Shown: positions 43,696 through 52,662 of the stretch, piece after piece
Layout: the number at the start of each line of letters is the position of its first letter
Position numbering within the stretch: position 1 is the first letter of the stretch
Assembly: GCA_024233135.1 (NCBI GenBank)
Contig: JACKPZ010000005.1
Coordinates: 1 to 64,000, forward strand
Length of the DNA: 64,000 nt
Direction: 5' to 3'
Origin: Akkermansiaceae bacterium
GTDB taxonomy: Bacteria; Verrucomicrobiota; Verrucomicrobiia; Verrucomicrobiales; Akkermansiaceae
Position numbers and translations under genes: made by a program
Notes under the pieces: generated by a model
Databases searched by the model: none
Told to the model about the DNA's origin: nothing
The model's input: the letters and a program-made list of their open reading frames with translations, nothing else

Positions 43696-44871
43696 TCACG
43701 TCGCGCCCTGCATCATCTTCGGACCCATCAGGAAGATCGGCAGGAAGGTTCCGATGAAAACCGCGGCGATGAGGCCGACGGCGATGATCAGCACCAGGAA
43801 GCCGATCGCCGCCGAGAAAGCCGTCATGTGGTTCTGGGAGTCCTCCTCGTACATCTCGCAGAGCATATCGAGCTGGGAGTCGAGCGAGGCGGATTTCTCG
43901 CCGATGGCGAGCATGTGGGTCACCTGCGAATCCACCGAGGTGTATTTCGCGAAGGCGGTTGAGAGCGGAACGCCGGAGTTCTCGTATTTGTCGGCGGCCT
44001 CGCGGAGTTCCTTGTAGAACGGTGTCGATTTCACGCTGTTGGCGGCGACACGGATCGACTTCGCGAGGTTGATGCCGTTGGAGTGCAGCAGCTTGATGGT
44101 CGAAAGGAAGGTCATCTGCCGCAGGCTCATGATCAGCAGGCGGAGCAGGCGCCACTTGGACATGGCGAAACCCAGGATCAGGTTGCGGACGTGCGACGAG
44201 CGGGCGATTACCACGGCGATGGCGATCACGGAGGTCACGAACACCGGCCAGACCGCCTGGGTGAAATGCGAAACCTTGAACGAGATCGCCGTCATGCCGT
44301 CCGGCTTGGCGTTGACGCCGGCGAGCATCTCCTCCACCTGCGGCACGATCTTCACCTGGGAAACGATGAACGCGCCGGTGAGCACGCCGATGATCACCGT
44401 GGGAGTGATGGTGGCCTTCTTGAGTTGCTTGGAGAAATGCATCTCGCTCTTGAGCCGGTCCGCCAGCGACTGGAATGCGTAGGCAAGCTGTCCGGCGTCG
44501 GAACCGGCCTGGATGAGGCCGATGGTGGTTTCGCTGAACCGCCCGGTTTTGCGGAATGCCTCATGCACGTTGACGCCGGCGTTGATGTCCTCGCGAACGC
44601 GGGTGAGGGCGTCCACCATCACCTTGTTGGGAAGTCCGTGGCAGTAGTACTTGAGCGCGTCCGCGGTGTTGATCTGCGCGCGAAGCATCGAGCCCACGCC
44701 GCGGAACATGTCGACGAGTTCCTTCTTCTTGAACTCCCTGATCTTGGTCTCGCGGTTGTTGAGCGACGCGAGGAGACCCTTCGCCTCGGCGGCGGTGAGT
44801 CCGTTCTTGCCCGCTCGGGCGGCCGACGGTTTCGCCGGAGCGGCGTTCGCGGTGGTGGAGGCGCTAGTCAT
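43696..44871 (-). CDS. pilC: PilC/GspF-type inner-membrane platform protein
   Basis: 391 aa. An Ala-rich N terminus, then the two T2SSF repeats. First: FKKKELVDMFRGVGSMLRAQ, AFRKTGRFSETTIGLIQAGS, FSKQLKKATITPTVIIGVLT. Second: LRQMTFLSTIKLLHSNGINL, SVDSQVTHMLAIGEKSASLD and a C-terminal pair of helices (FLVLIIAVGLIAAVFIGTFL). This is the membrane platform that couples the PilB ATPase to pilin polymerisation. It overlaps the pilB stop by eight bases. Confidence 0.93.
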   Translation of the reverse strand: MTSASTTANAAPAKPSAARAGKNGLTAAEAKGLLASLNNRETKIREFKKKELVDMFRGVGSMLRAQINTADALKYYCHGLPNKVMVDALTRVREDINAGVNVHEAFRKTGRFSETTIGLIQAGSDAGQLAYAFQSLADRLKSEMHFSKQLKKATITPTVIIGVLTGAFIVSQVKIVPQVEEMLAGVNAKPDGMTAISFKVSHFTQAVWPVFVTSVIAIAVVIARSSHVRNLILGFAMSKWRLLRLLIMSLRQMTFLSTIKLLHSNGINLAKSIRVAANSVKSTPFYKELREAADKYENSGVPLSTAFAKYTSVDSQVTHMLAIGEKSASLDSQLDMLCEMYEEDSQNHMTAFSAAIGFLVLIIAVGLIAAVFIGTFLPIFLMGPKMMQGAT

Positions 44872-46561
44872 CGGTGTAGGTCATGTCGATGACCTTGCTG
44901 ACGGCGGCAAGGTCGGTTTTCCCATCGCGCAGGAGGCGGAGGCCGTTCCTTCGCAGGTTCGGCAGCACGCCCTCTTCGGCGATCTTCATTTCAAGTTCGT
45001 ACGGCGTCATCTGGCCTTTGGACAGCAGGTCGGACACCTTCGGGGTGATCGGGATGATCTCCAGAATCGCCGTCCGTCCGCTGTAGCCGCTGTTGCGGCA
45101 CTCGGAGCACCCGCCCGTCTTGGCTTCGAAAAGCGGAATGTTCCCCCACGAGTCGTCGAGACTGAAGGTCTTGCGGTCGGTCTCGCCGATCCCGTGGACG
45201 GGCTCCTTGCAATACGGGCAGAGCAGTTTCACGAGACGCTGGGCGCAGGCTGCCTTGAGCGTCTGGGCGATTTTCCAGCGCTCGATGCCGAGTTGCTCGA
45301 AACGCTCGATGATCTGCGAGGCGCGCGGCGTGTGGATGGTCGTGAGCACCTTGTGGCCGGTGACGGCGGCCTCGATGGCGAGTTCCGCGGATTCGAAGTC
45401 GCGCACCTCACCCATCAGGATGATGTCCGGGTCCGACCGCATGAACGAGGCGATCATCGGCTTGAATTCCTTCGGGCCCCTGAGGTCGCAGTGCGTGATG
45501 CCGGGCACCTCGTCCTCGACCGGGTTTTCCAGCGTGAGGATGTTCACCTCGGGCCGGTTCAGCTCGCGGAGGATGGCGTTGAGCGTCGTCGACTTGCCGG
45601 ATCCCGTGGGTCCGGACATCACGATGATGCCGGCGGGGATCTTCATGACCCTCTGCAGCGCGAACATCGTCTCGTCGTCGAACGCGAGGGTTCCCTTGCC
45701 GAGCGTCACGTTGATGTTGCTCTTGTCGAGCAAACGCATGGTGACGTGGTAGCCGCGGTACGTCCGGTGGCGCTCGTAGCGGATGTCGATGGGCCGGTGG
45801 AAATACGAAATGGTGAAACGTCCCGAGATGCCCGGCGCGGTGTTGCGGATCTCGGTGGGAAGTTTCATCAGGTTGAGAAGGAACGCGTCGAGGCGGTCCT
45901 TGAGCTTCATCGGGATCTCGACCTTGGTGCCGATGTCGCCATCGACGCGGAACGCGTAGTAGAACGTTTCCTTCTCCACCTTGAAGTGGATGTCCGACGC
46001 GCGCGTGCGCACCGCGTCCGACATGATGGTGGCGATGAGCTGCGCGATCGGTTCGTTGTAGTCGGTGGTGACGTCGAAGTCATGGATCCCGTCGTCGAGG
46101 TCCTCGACGTCGATGGCCTCCAGCTCCGACCGGCTCGGGCCGTTGTTGGTGGCAACCGATTCGATCGCCCTGCTGATCTCACCGGCGAGGGTGACGATCT
46201 TGACGATCTCCAGATCCGGGAAGCGCGGCGCGAGATACTCGTCCGGCAGCGAGCTCCACGGATTCGCGATCGCGACGATCAGTTTGTCGTCGCCCGACAA
46301 ACAGAGGGGGACGAAGAAACCCCGGGTCATCACCGTCGAGTCGCAGCTGCCGTGCAGGCCGGCGTCGCAGAATTCGGCGACCTTCGGGAAAAACGGCAGC
46401 CCGTTGATCTTGGCGATCGCCGCCATGAAGCTGAAGCGGGTGACCCGGTTGGGGATCTGGTCCTGCGAGAGTTCCGCGTAGCTCGGGTCGTGCCCGGCCA
46501 GCTCGCCCATGATCCGGCGGCTGATGAGGTCGTTGAAAGATATGCCGTCGAACTCGATCAT
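44864..46561 (-). CDS. pilB: PilB/GspE-type assembly ATPase
   Basis: 565 aa. An N-terminal GspE-N-like domain (KINGLPFFPKVAEFCDAGLH) is followed by the AAA secretion ATPase core: Walker A GPTGSGKSTTLNAIL near residue 315, Asp box TLENPVEDEVPGI, Walker B PDIILMGEVRDFESAELAIE and His box KVLTTIHT. A tetracysteine zinc motif (LCPYCKEP, then GGCSECRNSGYSGR) is typical of PilB/GspE rather than retraction ATPases. It drives pilus extension or pseudopilus growth. It starts four bases before the end of the 198-aa gene upstream. Confidence 0.95.
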   Translation of the reverse strand: MIEFDGISFNDLISRRIMGELAGHDPSYAELSQDQIPNRVTRFSFMAAIAKINGLPFFPKVAEFCDAGLHGSCDSTVMTRGFFVPLCLSGDDKLIVAIANPWSSLPDEYLAPRFPDLEIVKIVTLAGEISRAIESVATNNGPSRSELEAIDVEDLDDGIHDFDVTTDYNEPIAQLIATIMSDAVRTRASDIHFKVEKETFYYAFRVDGDIGTKVEIPMKLKDRLDAFLLNLMKLPTEIRNTAPGISGRFTISYFHRPIDIRYERHRTYRGYHVTMRLLDKSNINVTLGKGTLAFDDETMFALQRVMKIPAGIIVMSGPTGSGKSTTLNAILRELNRPEVNILTLENPVEDEVPGITHCDLRGPKEFKPMIASFMRSDPDIILMGEVRDFESAELAIEAAVTGHKVLTTIHTPRASQIIERFEQLGIERWKIAQTLKAACAQRLVKLLCPYCKEPVHGIGETDRKTFSLDDSWGNIPLFEAKTGGCSECRNSGYSGRTAILEIIPITPKVSDLLSKGQMTPYELEMKIAEEGVLPNLRRNGLRLLRDGKTDLAAVSKVIDMTYTDD

Positions 46562-47154
46562 AGTTCGAAGTGTTTGCGGGTGAGGAAGCTCCAGCTCTCG
46601 TAGTCGAGACGGGTGCTGGTGACGAAGGGGCGGATGCCGAAACGACGGTGGACCGCGGTTTCAACCTCGTCGCCGAGGATGGCCGCGGCGATCGGATTGA
46701 CCGAGGCGGTGCCGATGGCGTCCGTGTCTTCCGCGAAGATCACGGGTGTGAGCAAGGCCCGGGCGAGCGAGTGCAGCATGTCGAAGGATTCGTAGAACGC
46801 GGATGGAGCGATCAGTTTGCCGCCGAAGGGGATCACCGGTTGGAACGGGTTCAGTCCGAGCGCGATCTTGTTTCCCAACTCCTGGATGACGGGGCCGATG
46901 TGCTCCTCATCGTGTCCTTGGACGCGGGCCACGGCATCCAGCAGGTCCGCGGGTTTCTCGGCGGCGTGCTGTTCGCGGCAGGTCGCGATCGCCTGATGGA
47001 TCTCCGGCGTGCTGGCGGCATGGCATTCATGGAGCGCCTCGGCGGTGCGTTGCAGGCAGGCCTCGGCGAAATCCCAAACCGACGGAGCCCCATGGCGGGG
47101 GTCCGCCTGGGTCTCGTCAACGGCTTGGAATGGAACGGTGGATTGCATGGACAT
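46558..47154 (-). CDS. Hypothetical soluble protein between secretin and PilB
   Basis: 198 aa from the ATG at 47154 (a second ATG two codons later). No signal peptide or membrane helix. Helix-rich, with HECHAASTPEIHQAIATCRE, a Gly-rich patch FGGKLIAPSAFYESFDMLHS and a C-terminal TSTRLDYESWSFLTRKHFEL that precedes PilB. No family recognised. Position and the four-base overlap with pilB suggest a partner of the assembly ATPase. Confidence 0.7.
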   Translation of the reverse strand: MSMQSTVPFQAVDETQADPRHGAPSVWDFAEACLQRTAEALHECHAASTPEIHQAIATCREQHAAEKPADLLDAVARVQGHDEEHIGPVIQELGNKIALGLNPFQPVIPFGGKLIAPSAFYESFDMLHSLARALLTPVIFAEDTDAIGTASVNPIAAAILGDEVETAVHRRFGIRPFVTSTRLDYESWSFLTRKHFEL

Positions 47155-47185
47155 GGGGGGCCGGGGGTGGCGGTTCGGTGTTGTC

Positions 47186-49006
47186 TCAGCGGCGAGCGCG
47201 GCTGAAACGCGGGCCGGAGGACTTCGTGGAGGACGGCTTGGAGAACATCGAGGTTTCGCCTTCGCGCGGATAGTACGGTGCCTCGGTCGGCTGCAGGCCG
47301 CGGATCGAACGGCGCAGGTTCGGTTCGTGGGCCGGACCCGGGTTGTCGGGATCGATCTCGTTGTAGTCACAATCGATGACCGTCTGACTGCGCAGGCGGT
47401 TGCTGGCCATCGAATTGGCACCGCTGTTCGCCGGGTTGTACGACTTGGGAGTCACGATGAAGACGAGGCTCGCGCGCTCTTTGACCGATTCCTTGCTCTT
47501 GAAGAAGAAATTGAGCACCGGAACGTCGCCGAGAAGCGGGATCTTGTTGCGGTCGCGGCTGTCTGATTCACCGTAGAATCCGCCCACCACCAGCGAGTGT
47601 CCGTCCGGAATGCGGGCCAGGGTTTCGATCATCGACTCGCTCACGCGCGGGTATTTGTTGCCCGTGAGACTGGTGACCTGGTCCACGATCTGTGCGGAAC
47701 GCGGGCGCATCTTCATGCGCACGGTGCCGTCGGGCAGCAACGTCGGCGTCACGACCATCGAAATGCCGATCTCGCGGTGGTCGGTGGGGTCCTCGCTGTC
47801 GATTCCCTTGTCGCCCGCGTCGATCTTGTAGCGGACTTCTTCCGTGACGGTCGGGTTGCCGCCTGTGGTCGCCTGGGTGGTGGTGGTGGTGATGATGGGA
47901 ACGCGGTCGATGATGGAAATGATCGCCTGTTCATTGTCCTCGGTGATGAGGGTCGGGTTGGAGATCTGGTTGGCGATGCCGCCTTCGGCCAGGGCGCGCA
48001 GCACCCCGTTGAGCTGAGCCGGGCTGAGGACGAGGTTGGTGCCGTCGGCGCCGATGATCTGGGAGCGATCCGACGAGGGCAGTCCGAAGACCGAGTTGAG
48101 ATCGCGCACGATGCTCAGGGGTGTGCCGTCGGTTCCGAGCGATGAGCTCCAGTTCACTCCGACGCGTTCGGCCGCGTTGCTGGTCACCCGCAGGATCTTG
48201 GTTTCGACGATGATCTGGCCCTTGGCCCGGTCGATGCCGTGAAGGAGTTCGCGGGCTTTCTCGATGCGGTGTGCGGAGTCGATGATGACGACGGTGTTGG
48301 TCTTCGGCTCGAAATTCACGATGCCGGTGCCGGGGCTCAGGATCGGCTTGATCAGTTCCTTGATGTCATTGATGTCGGTCGGGCGGAGATAACGGAGCTG
48401 ATAGTGGAACTCGGAGCTCGGAAGCTGGCTGAGCTGGGCTTCGGTGAGGGCGTAGATGGTGTTGCCCTTGGTGTGGAGCGAGAGGCCGTACATGAACGCC
48501 AGTTCCTCCATCTGCTGGAGCGGATTGCCGTCGTTCAGGTGACCGGTGACCAGATAGTCCGGTCCGGCGATCTTGGCATTGTGGAAGTACTGCCGGCCGG
48601 CCGACTTGGCGAGATATTGGAAGATGTCGTTGAGCGCGGCATCCTTGATGATGAAGCCCTCTTCGGATTTCTGCATCTCCTGCTTTTGTTCCTCAAGCGG
48701 GCCGAAGGGTTCGGCCGGCGTGCCGTCCGCGGTGATCGGCGCGGAGCCGTCACCGCCCCCGCCGCCGGTCGGAAGGCTTGGCAGGTCGCCGCCCGGCGCG
48801 GCGGGCAGATCGGCCGGCGGAGGAAGGTCGGATGGATTCCCGAGATCGGGCTCGGGAGCGGGTGCCTCGTTGGGCGCGACGGGTGTGAGCATGGGCGATG
48901 CGAGCGACCAGTCGGCCTTGTCAGGCGCGTCGTCGGGATTCTGGGCGCGGAGCCCGCCCGTCGCGAGGAGCACCGCGGAGAAGCTGAGCAGGGTAAGGGA
49001 TTTCAT
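47186..49006 (-). CDS. pilQ: Secretin (PilQ/GspD-type outer-membrane channel)
   Basis: 606 aa with a signal peptide (LLSFSAVLLATGGLRAQ). After a Pro/Gly/Asp-rich linker (about 30-100) comes a secretin N-domain (GFIIKDAALNDIFQYLAKSA) and N1-like repeats (YLRPTDINDIKELIKPIL, TNTVVIIDSAHRIEKARELL), then the secretin core (GIANQISNPTLITEDNEQAI, GISMVVTPTLLPDGTVRMK, VVGGFYGESDSRDRNKIPLL) and a C-terminal tail (SKESVKERASLVFIVTPKSY). It forms the outer-membrane pore for the pilus or secreted proteins. By position it corresponds to Amuc_1098 of Akkermansia. No pilotin is evident. Confidence 0.94.
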   Translation of the reverse strand: MKSLTLLSFSAVLLATGGLRAQNPDDAPDKADWSLASPMLTPVAPNEAPAPEPDLGNPSDLPPPADLPAAPGGDLPSLPTGGGGGDGSAPITADGTPAEPFGPLEEQKQEMQKSEEGFIIKDAALNDIFQYLAKSAGRQYFHNAKIAGPDYLVTGHLNDGNPLQQMEELAFMYGLSLHTKGNTIYALTEAQLSQLPSSEFHYQLRYLRPTDINDIKELIKPILSPGTGIVNFEPKTNTVVIIDSAHRIEKARELLHGIDRAKGQIIVETKILRVTSNAAERVGVNWSSSLGTDGTPLSIVRDLNSVFGLPSSDRSQIIGADGTNLVLSPAQLNGVLRALAEGGIANQISNPTLITEDNEQAIISIIDRVPIITTTTTQATTGGNPTVTEEVRYKIDAGDKGIDSEDPTDHREIGISMVVTPTLLPDGTVRMKMRPRSAQIVDQVTSLTGNKYPRVSESMIETLARIPDGHSLVVGGFYGESDSRDRNKIPLLGDVPVLNFFFKSKESVKERASLVFIVTPKSYNPANSGANSMASNRLRSQTVIDCDYNEIDPDNPGPAHEPNLRRSIRGLQPTEAPYYPREGETSMFSKPSSTKSSGPRFSRARR

Positions 49007-49018
49007 AAGGGTGGCACG

Positions 49019-49768
49019 TTAGGGATTGAGCGAGGATTCGGAGTCGGGAAGGTTGCCTTCGAGGCGGATGGGCGCGCTGCTGTCTTTCGGAACCATGCCG
49101 GGAGCCGTCATCAGCTCGCCGATCCCCGGTGTCATTCCAGGAGGCAGCAGGTTGAGTTTCAAGGGAGCGGTGTCGCCGTTCTCGATGTTGCGGAAACGGA
49201 TCTCGCCGGCGGTCACGTCCACGACTTCGAGGGACATGTCCTTGCCGCGGAAGCTCACCGGGATGCGTTCTCCCAGATGCACTTCCCGGTCGCCGATGAG
49301 GAACTTGTTCTCTCCGGGCATCACGGTGGAAACCCGGATGAGCGAGACGATGTCCGAGAAGGGTGTGGCCTTGTAAACCGGTGTGGCGCGCTTCTGCGTG
49401 GGGCTCGCCTTGCGGATGACCGGTTTCGCGTCTGGATCCTGATACTGGCCGAAGGGGTCGGTCTCCTTGTCCGTGATCACGAGGGAAGCGCCCGTCGAGG
49501 CCACGAACGCATCGAGATCCTCCGGTGTCACGTAGCGGGAGGGGGTGAGGCTCACCGGTCCCGGCGCTTTCTTCGGTTTCTCGGTTTGACCGGCTCCGGG
49601 CTGCGTTCCTGCCTCCGCTTCAGGTTCGTCCGGAACCGCCGACACATTGAAGTTGTCCGCGGATTGCCCGGATGCGGCGCAAGCGATCGCGAGCGAGACG
49701 AGCAGCGAACAACCGGCGGTGCCGAACGTGCGGCCGCGGGCGTGGTTGGGAATGGACTCGGGTTTCAT
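49019..49768 (-). CDS. PilP-like periplasmic protein (secretin partner)
   Basis: 249 aa from the ATG at 49768 with an N-terminal hydrophobic segment (GTAGCSLLVSLAIACAASGQ), which may be a signal peptide or a lipoprotein signal. The body has an Asp/Pro-rich linker and a compact beta-rich region (VIRKASPTQKRATPVYKATP, FLIGDREVHLGERIPVSFRG, MSLEVVDVTAGEIRFRNIEN) that resembles the HR/beta-sandwich domain of PilP/GspC-type proteins. Gene position just upstream of the secretin fits that role and matches Amuc_1099 in order. Assignment rests on layout, not on a decisive motif. Confidence 0.7.
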   Translation of the reverse strand: MKPESIPNHARGRTFGTAGCSLLVSLAIACAASGQSADNFNVSAVPDEPEAEAGTQPGAGQTEKPKKAPGPVSLTPSRYVTPEDLDAFVASTGASLVITDKETDPFGQYQDPDAKPVIRKASPTQKRATPVYKATPFSDIVSLIRVSTVMPGENKFLIGDREVHLGERIPVSFRGKDMSLEVVDVTAGEIRFRNIENGDTAPLKLNLLPPGMTPGIGELMTAPGMVPKDSSAPIRLEGNLPDSESSLNP

Positions 49769-49800
49769 GGGCCGATGGCTGGTTCGGGGTTGGGAACGTT

Positions 49801-50337
49801 TCAGTTCTCCCATGCGGTGTAGGTCACTTGGAAATTGAGCAGCGAGGAGTGGTTGACGGCGGGCTCGATGCGGATCTCCTCAAGCTGGAGCTGGGGCATC
49901 CGGGACTCGAGCTCGAGAAACGCGCGCTGCAGGGTGCGGAAGGTGCCGCGCATCGCGATGCGGATCTGCGACGACTTCTGTGCGCACACGTTGCCGAAGC
50001 CGCCGGGGCCCCCCGGACGCTCGAAGGCCGTCTGCTGGATCTCCTTGCCGGGAAGGTGGCTGTAGATCTCGCGCAGGTTGGTTCCCACGGCACTGGCGGT
50101 TTCCTCGGACAGTTGTTCTTCCCAGCGCTCGAGGTGCGGCACCTGGCGGGTCACCTTGGCTTCGATCTCCAGGCCGGCGATACGGCCCTGTTCGTAGGTG
50201 CGGAAGTTGCTCTGCTTGTTCTCGAACGAGGATTTCATCTTCGCTTTGAGCATGGCGCAGGCGCCGATGATCACTGCGGCTCCGAGCACCGGAAGGGCGA
50301 TTCCGAAGATCGCGATGTTTTTGCGGTATAGGTACAT
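49801..50337 (-). CDS. Small PilO-like / Amuc_1100-position membrane protein
   Basis: 178 aa. One N-terminal helix (IFGIALPVLGAAVIIGACAML), a coiled-coil (KAKMKSSFENKQSNFRTYEQ, then IEAKVTRQVPHLERWEEQLS) and a ferredoxin-like periplasmic domain (IRIAMRGTFRTLQRAFLELE). This topology fits PilO/GspM-type alignment-complex subunits. It sits between the PilP-like and PilM/N-like genes, the slot held by Amuc_1100 in Akkermansia. It is much shorter than I recall for Amuc_1100 (about 317 aa), so it may be a minimal form. It starts five bases before the PilM/N-like stop. Confidence 0.68.
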   Translation of the reverse strand: MYLYRKNIAIFGIALPVLGAAVIIGACAMLKAKMKSSFENKQSNFRTYEQGRIAGLEIEAKVTRQVPHLERWEEQLSEETASAVGTNLREIYSHLPGKEIQQTAFERPGGPGGFGNVCAQKSSQIRIAMRGTFRTLQRAFLELESRMPQLQLEEIRIEPAVNHSSLLNFQVTYTAWEN

Positions 50338-50341
50338 GGCG

Positions 50342-52111
50342 TCACGGGGCTGGGCGGACGTTGAGGGCGAGCGGATCGGTCGCTTCGAAGCGTTGGGTGA
50401 TGCGCAGGTCGAAGGTGAACGGATAGGAGGTCTCGTCCGAGGGATTCGCCTCTTCGGGCGGCATCGGTTTGTAGGTGGCGTTCTCGAGGGTACGGACGTT
50501 CACCGAGATCGAGCGGTTGCCCAGTGCCGGATCGAACGCGCTGTTGCCGGTGGAGCGGGCGACTTCGGCGAAGTGCTCGGAGATTCCTTCCCGGGTGTTG
50601 AGCGAGTTGAGATACTCGAGCGCCTCGTCGCGGGCGAGCCCGGCGATGCGCCACTCCTTGACGAAACCGGTCGTGGCGTTGCCCCCCGCGCTGTCGGGCT
50701 TGGCGTTCATGGTGAAGGATTTGATCATCACGCCGCGCGAAGTCGGGAACATGCGGGACAGCGACTCCATCGTCACCCATGCCTTGGACCGGTCGTCGAG
50801 AAGGTTGTTCCAGTGGTCGGCCTTCTGTTTCTCGGAGTTCAGCTTGGCGAGGCGTGTCTTGATGGCCTCGGCCTGCATGGGATCGAAGCCCCACTCCGGA
50901 CGCCGCACGAGATCGACGATTCCGAGCACGAAATACGCGATCGAAAGCAGCGTGACGGCGAACAACGCGACGCGGGCCAGACGCAGCACGCGCAACAGGC
51001 GCATCTCCGCGCGGTTCGGATAGATCTCCGAAACGTCGTTCGGCGTCGGCAGGAAATTCTGCAGCGCCCAGCGGTCGTCGCGCAGGATGGTGAAGGTGTG
51101 GCTGGTGAAAAACGGCACCGCCTCGTCGCGCTGGGCGGCGATCGCCGGTTCGGGGCACCACTCGGGAATCCCTTCCTCACCCAGCGGCTCGACGGTCTCG
51201 ACCCGGCTGTTGGTGAAGGTGATCCGCAGGTTGGCCGCGAGCGTGTTGTCCACCGAGTGGCCGAGCGGGACGAGATAGAGATCCGGATCGACAAACTCGA
51301 GCGAGGCGCTGGTGGTGGTGAGCGCGTTGCGGAAATTCGTCGCGCGGCGCACGCCGCGGTGCGGAAGGGTGCGGACGAGGCTCAGGTCGGCGTGTTCGTT
51401 GAAAAACGCCATCACCGTGAACCACGGATACTGAAGGACGGCGACGAAGGGTTTGTCCGGAGTCGGCTTCAGCATCCGGCTGAGGCCGAGGATCGCCACC
51501 AGCGGTGCGCTCACCGCGTGGGTGATGACGGGGAAATTCGCCTTGTCGCCCGCCGCACGGAAGGTTTCCAGCAGTGGCGCGTACTGGCGCGAGACGGTCA
51601 CGGTGGTGCCGATCGTCTCGCTGCCCTGCGCCGGGTAGGGGAGGATCCGCCACGTCGCCTGGTCCGGCTGGATCGAGGAGTCCTCAAGGATGGCCGCCGG
51701 ATCGCGCTCCGCGGTTTCGCGCAACTCGGGAAGCGAGCCGGGATTGTCGAAGTCCGGCTTGAGCTCGGTGGTCGCGAATTCGTCCGCAACATGGAGGATC
51801 ACGCCGAGCGAGGTGGCGCCGTTGGAGCCTGCGTGGCGCAGCGCCTCGGCCGCGAGAGCGGCGAGTTTCGACGGGTCGTGCAGGGTTTCCTCCGTCAGCG
51901 TCGGGCCGTGCGTCCATTGTTTCTTGGACGCATGGTGGTAGAAGGTCGTGATCTCCGGTCCGTCGGGACGGATGTGGAGTTGGAAATCGAGTTCGAGCGC
52001 GCCTTGGTACCAGGCTGTGTTGGTGGCGCGGCTCGTGTTGCGCAGGATCGAACATGCCTGCGCGTACTGCTGCAAGGCGTTGAGCGATGCCGGGTGTTGG
52101 AAAGTGGCCAA
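50342..52111 (-). CDS. PilM/PilN-like composite protein
   Basis: 589 aa. The first ~370 residues are soluble (GPEITTFYHHASKKQWTHGP, ATSLGVILHVADEFATTELK, VFVDPDLYLVPLGHSVDN-like segment), possibly a degenerate actin-like PilM fold. A single transmembrane helix follows at about 375-400 (RVALFAVTLLSIAYFVLGIV), then a ~190-residue periplasmic part (AEAIKTRLAKLNSEKQKADH, KSFTMNAKPDSAGGN) of the PilN/GspL type. One protein seems to do the job of PilM plus PilN. By position it matches Amuc_1101. No ATP-binding motif is visible. Confidence 0.65.
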   Translation of the reverse strand: MATFQHPASLNALQQYAQACSILRNTSRATNTAWYQGALELDFQLHIRPDGPEITTFYHHASKKQWTHGPTLTEETLHDPSKLAALAAEALRHAGSNGATSLGVILHVADEFATTELKPDFDNPGSLPELRETAERDPAAILEDSSIQPDQATWRILPYPAQGSETIGTTVTVSRQYAPLLETFRAAGDKANFPVITHAVSAPLVAILGLSRMLKPTPDKPFVAVLQYPWFTVMAFFNEHADLSLVRTLPHRGVRRATNFRNALTTTSASLEFVDPDLYLVPLGHSVDNTLAANLRITFTNSRVETVEPLGEEGIPEWCPEPAIAAQRDEAVPFFTSHTFTILRDDRWALQNFLPTPNDVSEIYPNRAEMRLLRVLRLARVALFAVTLLSIAYFVLGIVDLVRRPEWGFDPMQAEAIKTRLAKLNSEKQKADHWNNLLDDRSKAWVTMESLSRMFPTSRGVMIKSFTMNAKPDSAGGNATTGFVKEWRIAGLARDEALEYLNSLNTREGISEHFAEVARSTGNSAFDPALGNRSISVNVRTLENATYKPMPPEEANPSDETSYPFTFDLRITQRFEATDPLALNVRPAP

Positions 52112-52164
52112 GGGACTGGGATGTAAGGGTGCATGACGGCCGGGGGGAATCCGTTTGGGACAGC

Positions 52165-52213
52165 AGGGAAGGGGAAAAGGGAACGGCCCGCCCGCCGGCA
52201 GCGGGCGGGCCGT
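52165..52213 (-). terminator. Strong intrinsic terminator after the major pilin gene
   Basis: ACGGCCCGCCCGC (52183-52195), loop CGGCA, GCGGGCGGGCCGT (52201-52213): a perfect 13-bp stem lying just downstream of the pilin stop on the minus strand and followed there by a TTCCCTTTTCCCC tract. It would isolate the abundant pilin mRNA from the downstream assembly genes. Confidence 0.8.
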
Positions 52214-52248
52214 GGGATGTGTGTCTCTCCGCTAGGGAGAGGAGCGGC

Positions 52249-52662
52249 TTACCACTCGGAGTAGGAGCCGGCGGTCGGGCCGTAGTCGGCGGCGTCGTCG
52301 GTGGTCGAGTAGGTCGCTTGCAGGTAGAGCGTGCCCGTCGGCGGCACGGTGCTGCCGTACGCATAGGTGATCGTGCCCGGAACCGGCGAGGTGACCGAGT
52401 TCAGATACTTGCCGCTGCCGACGATGTCGGAAGAGGCGAGCGCGTCGCTGATCGCCAGTCCACGAACGTTCGCGTGAGCGCGCACGGCTTGCTGCACGTT
52501 ACGGATGTTGAGGATGTTGGCGGCACGGTCCGAACCCTTCTTCCACGCGCGGGCGCCGATGAAGAGGATCGAGATGAGGGAGAGCAAAACGAGGATGACG
52601 ACCGTCAGTTCGAGGAGGGTCATACCTGCTTTGCGCTTCATGTGGGTGTTGGTCAGTTTCAT
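52249..52662 (-). CDS. Major type IV pilin
   Basis: 137 aa. Prepilin leader MKLTNTHMKRKAG followed by MTLLELTVVILVLLSLISIL: cleavage after Gly13, mature Met1 and the conserved Glu5, then a helical stalk and a globular part with RNVQQAVRAHANVRGLAI and a Thr/Gly/Tyr-rich end (GTITYAYGSTVPPTGTLY). It may start at the ATG at 52662 or at 52641 (MKRKAG). It lies between the PilT-like ATPase and the PilM/N-like gene, with intergenic gaps on both sides and its own terminator, as expected of a highly expressed subunit. By position it matches Amuc_1102. Confidence 0.92.
   Translation of the reverse strand: MKLTNTHMKRKAGMTLLELTVVILVLLSLISILFIGARAWKKGSDRAANILNIRNVQQAVRAHANVRGLAISDALASSDIVGSGKYLNSVTSPVPGTITYAYGSTVPPTGTLYLQATYSTTDDAADYGPTAGSYSEW

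Noticed and set aside
44651..46603. 650-aa plus-strand open frame
   Set aside because: Antisense to pilB and pilC, which carry full sets of motifs.
50198..52126. 642-aa plus-strand open frame
   Set aside because: Antisense to the PilM/N-like gene; Arg/Gly-rich shadow with no signal or domain.
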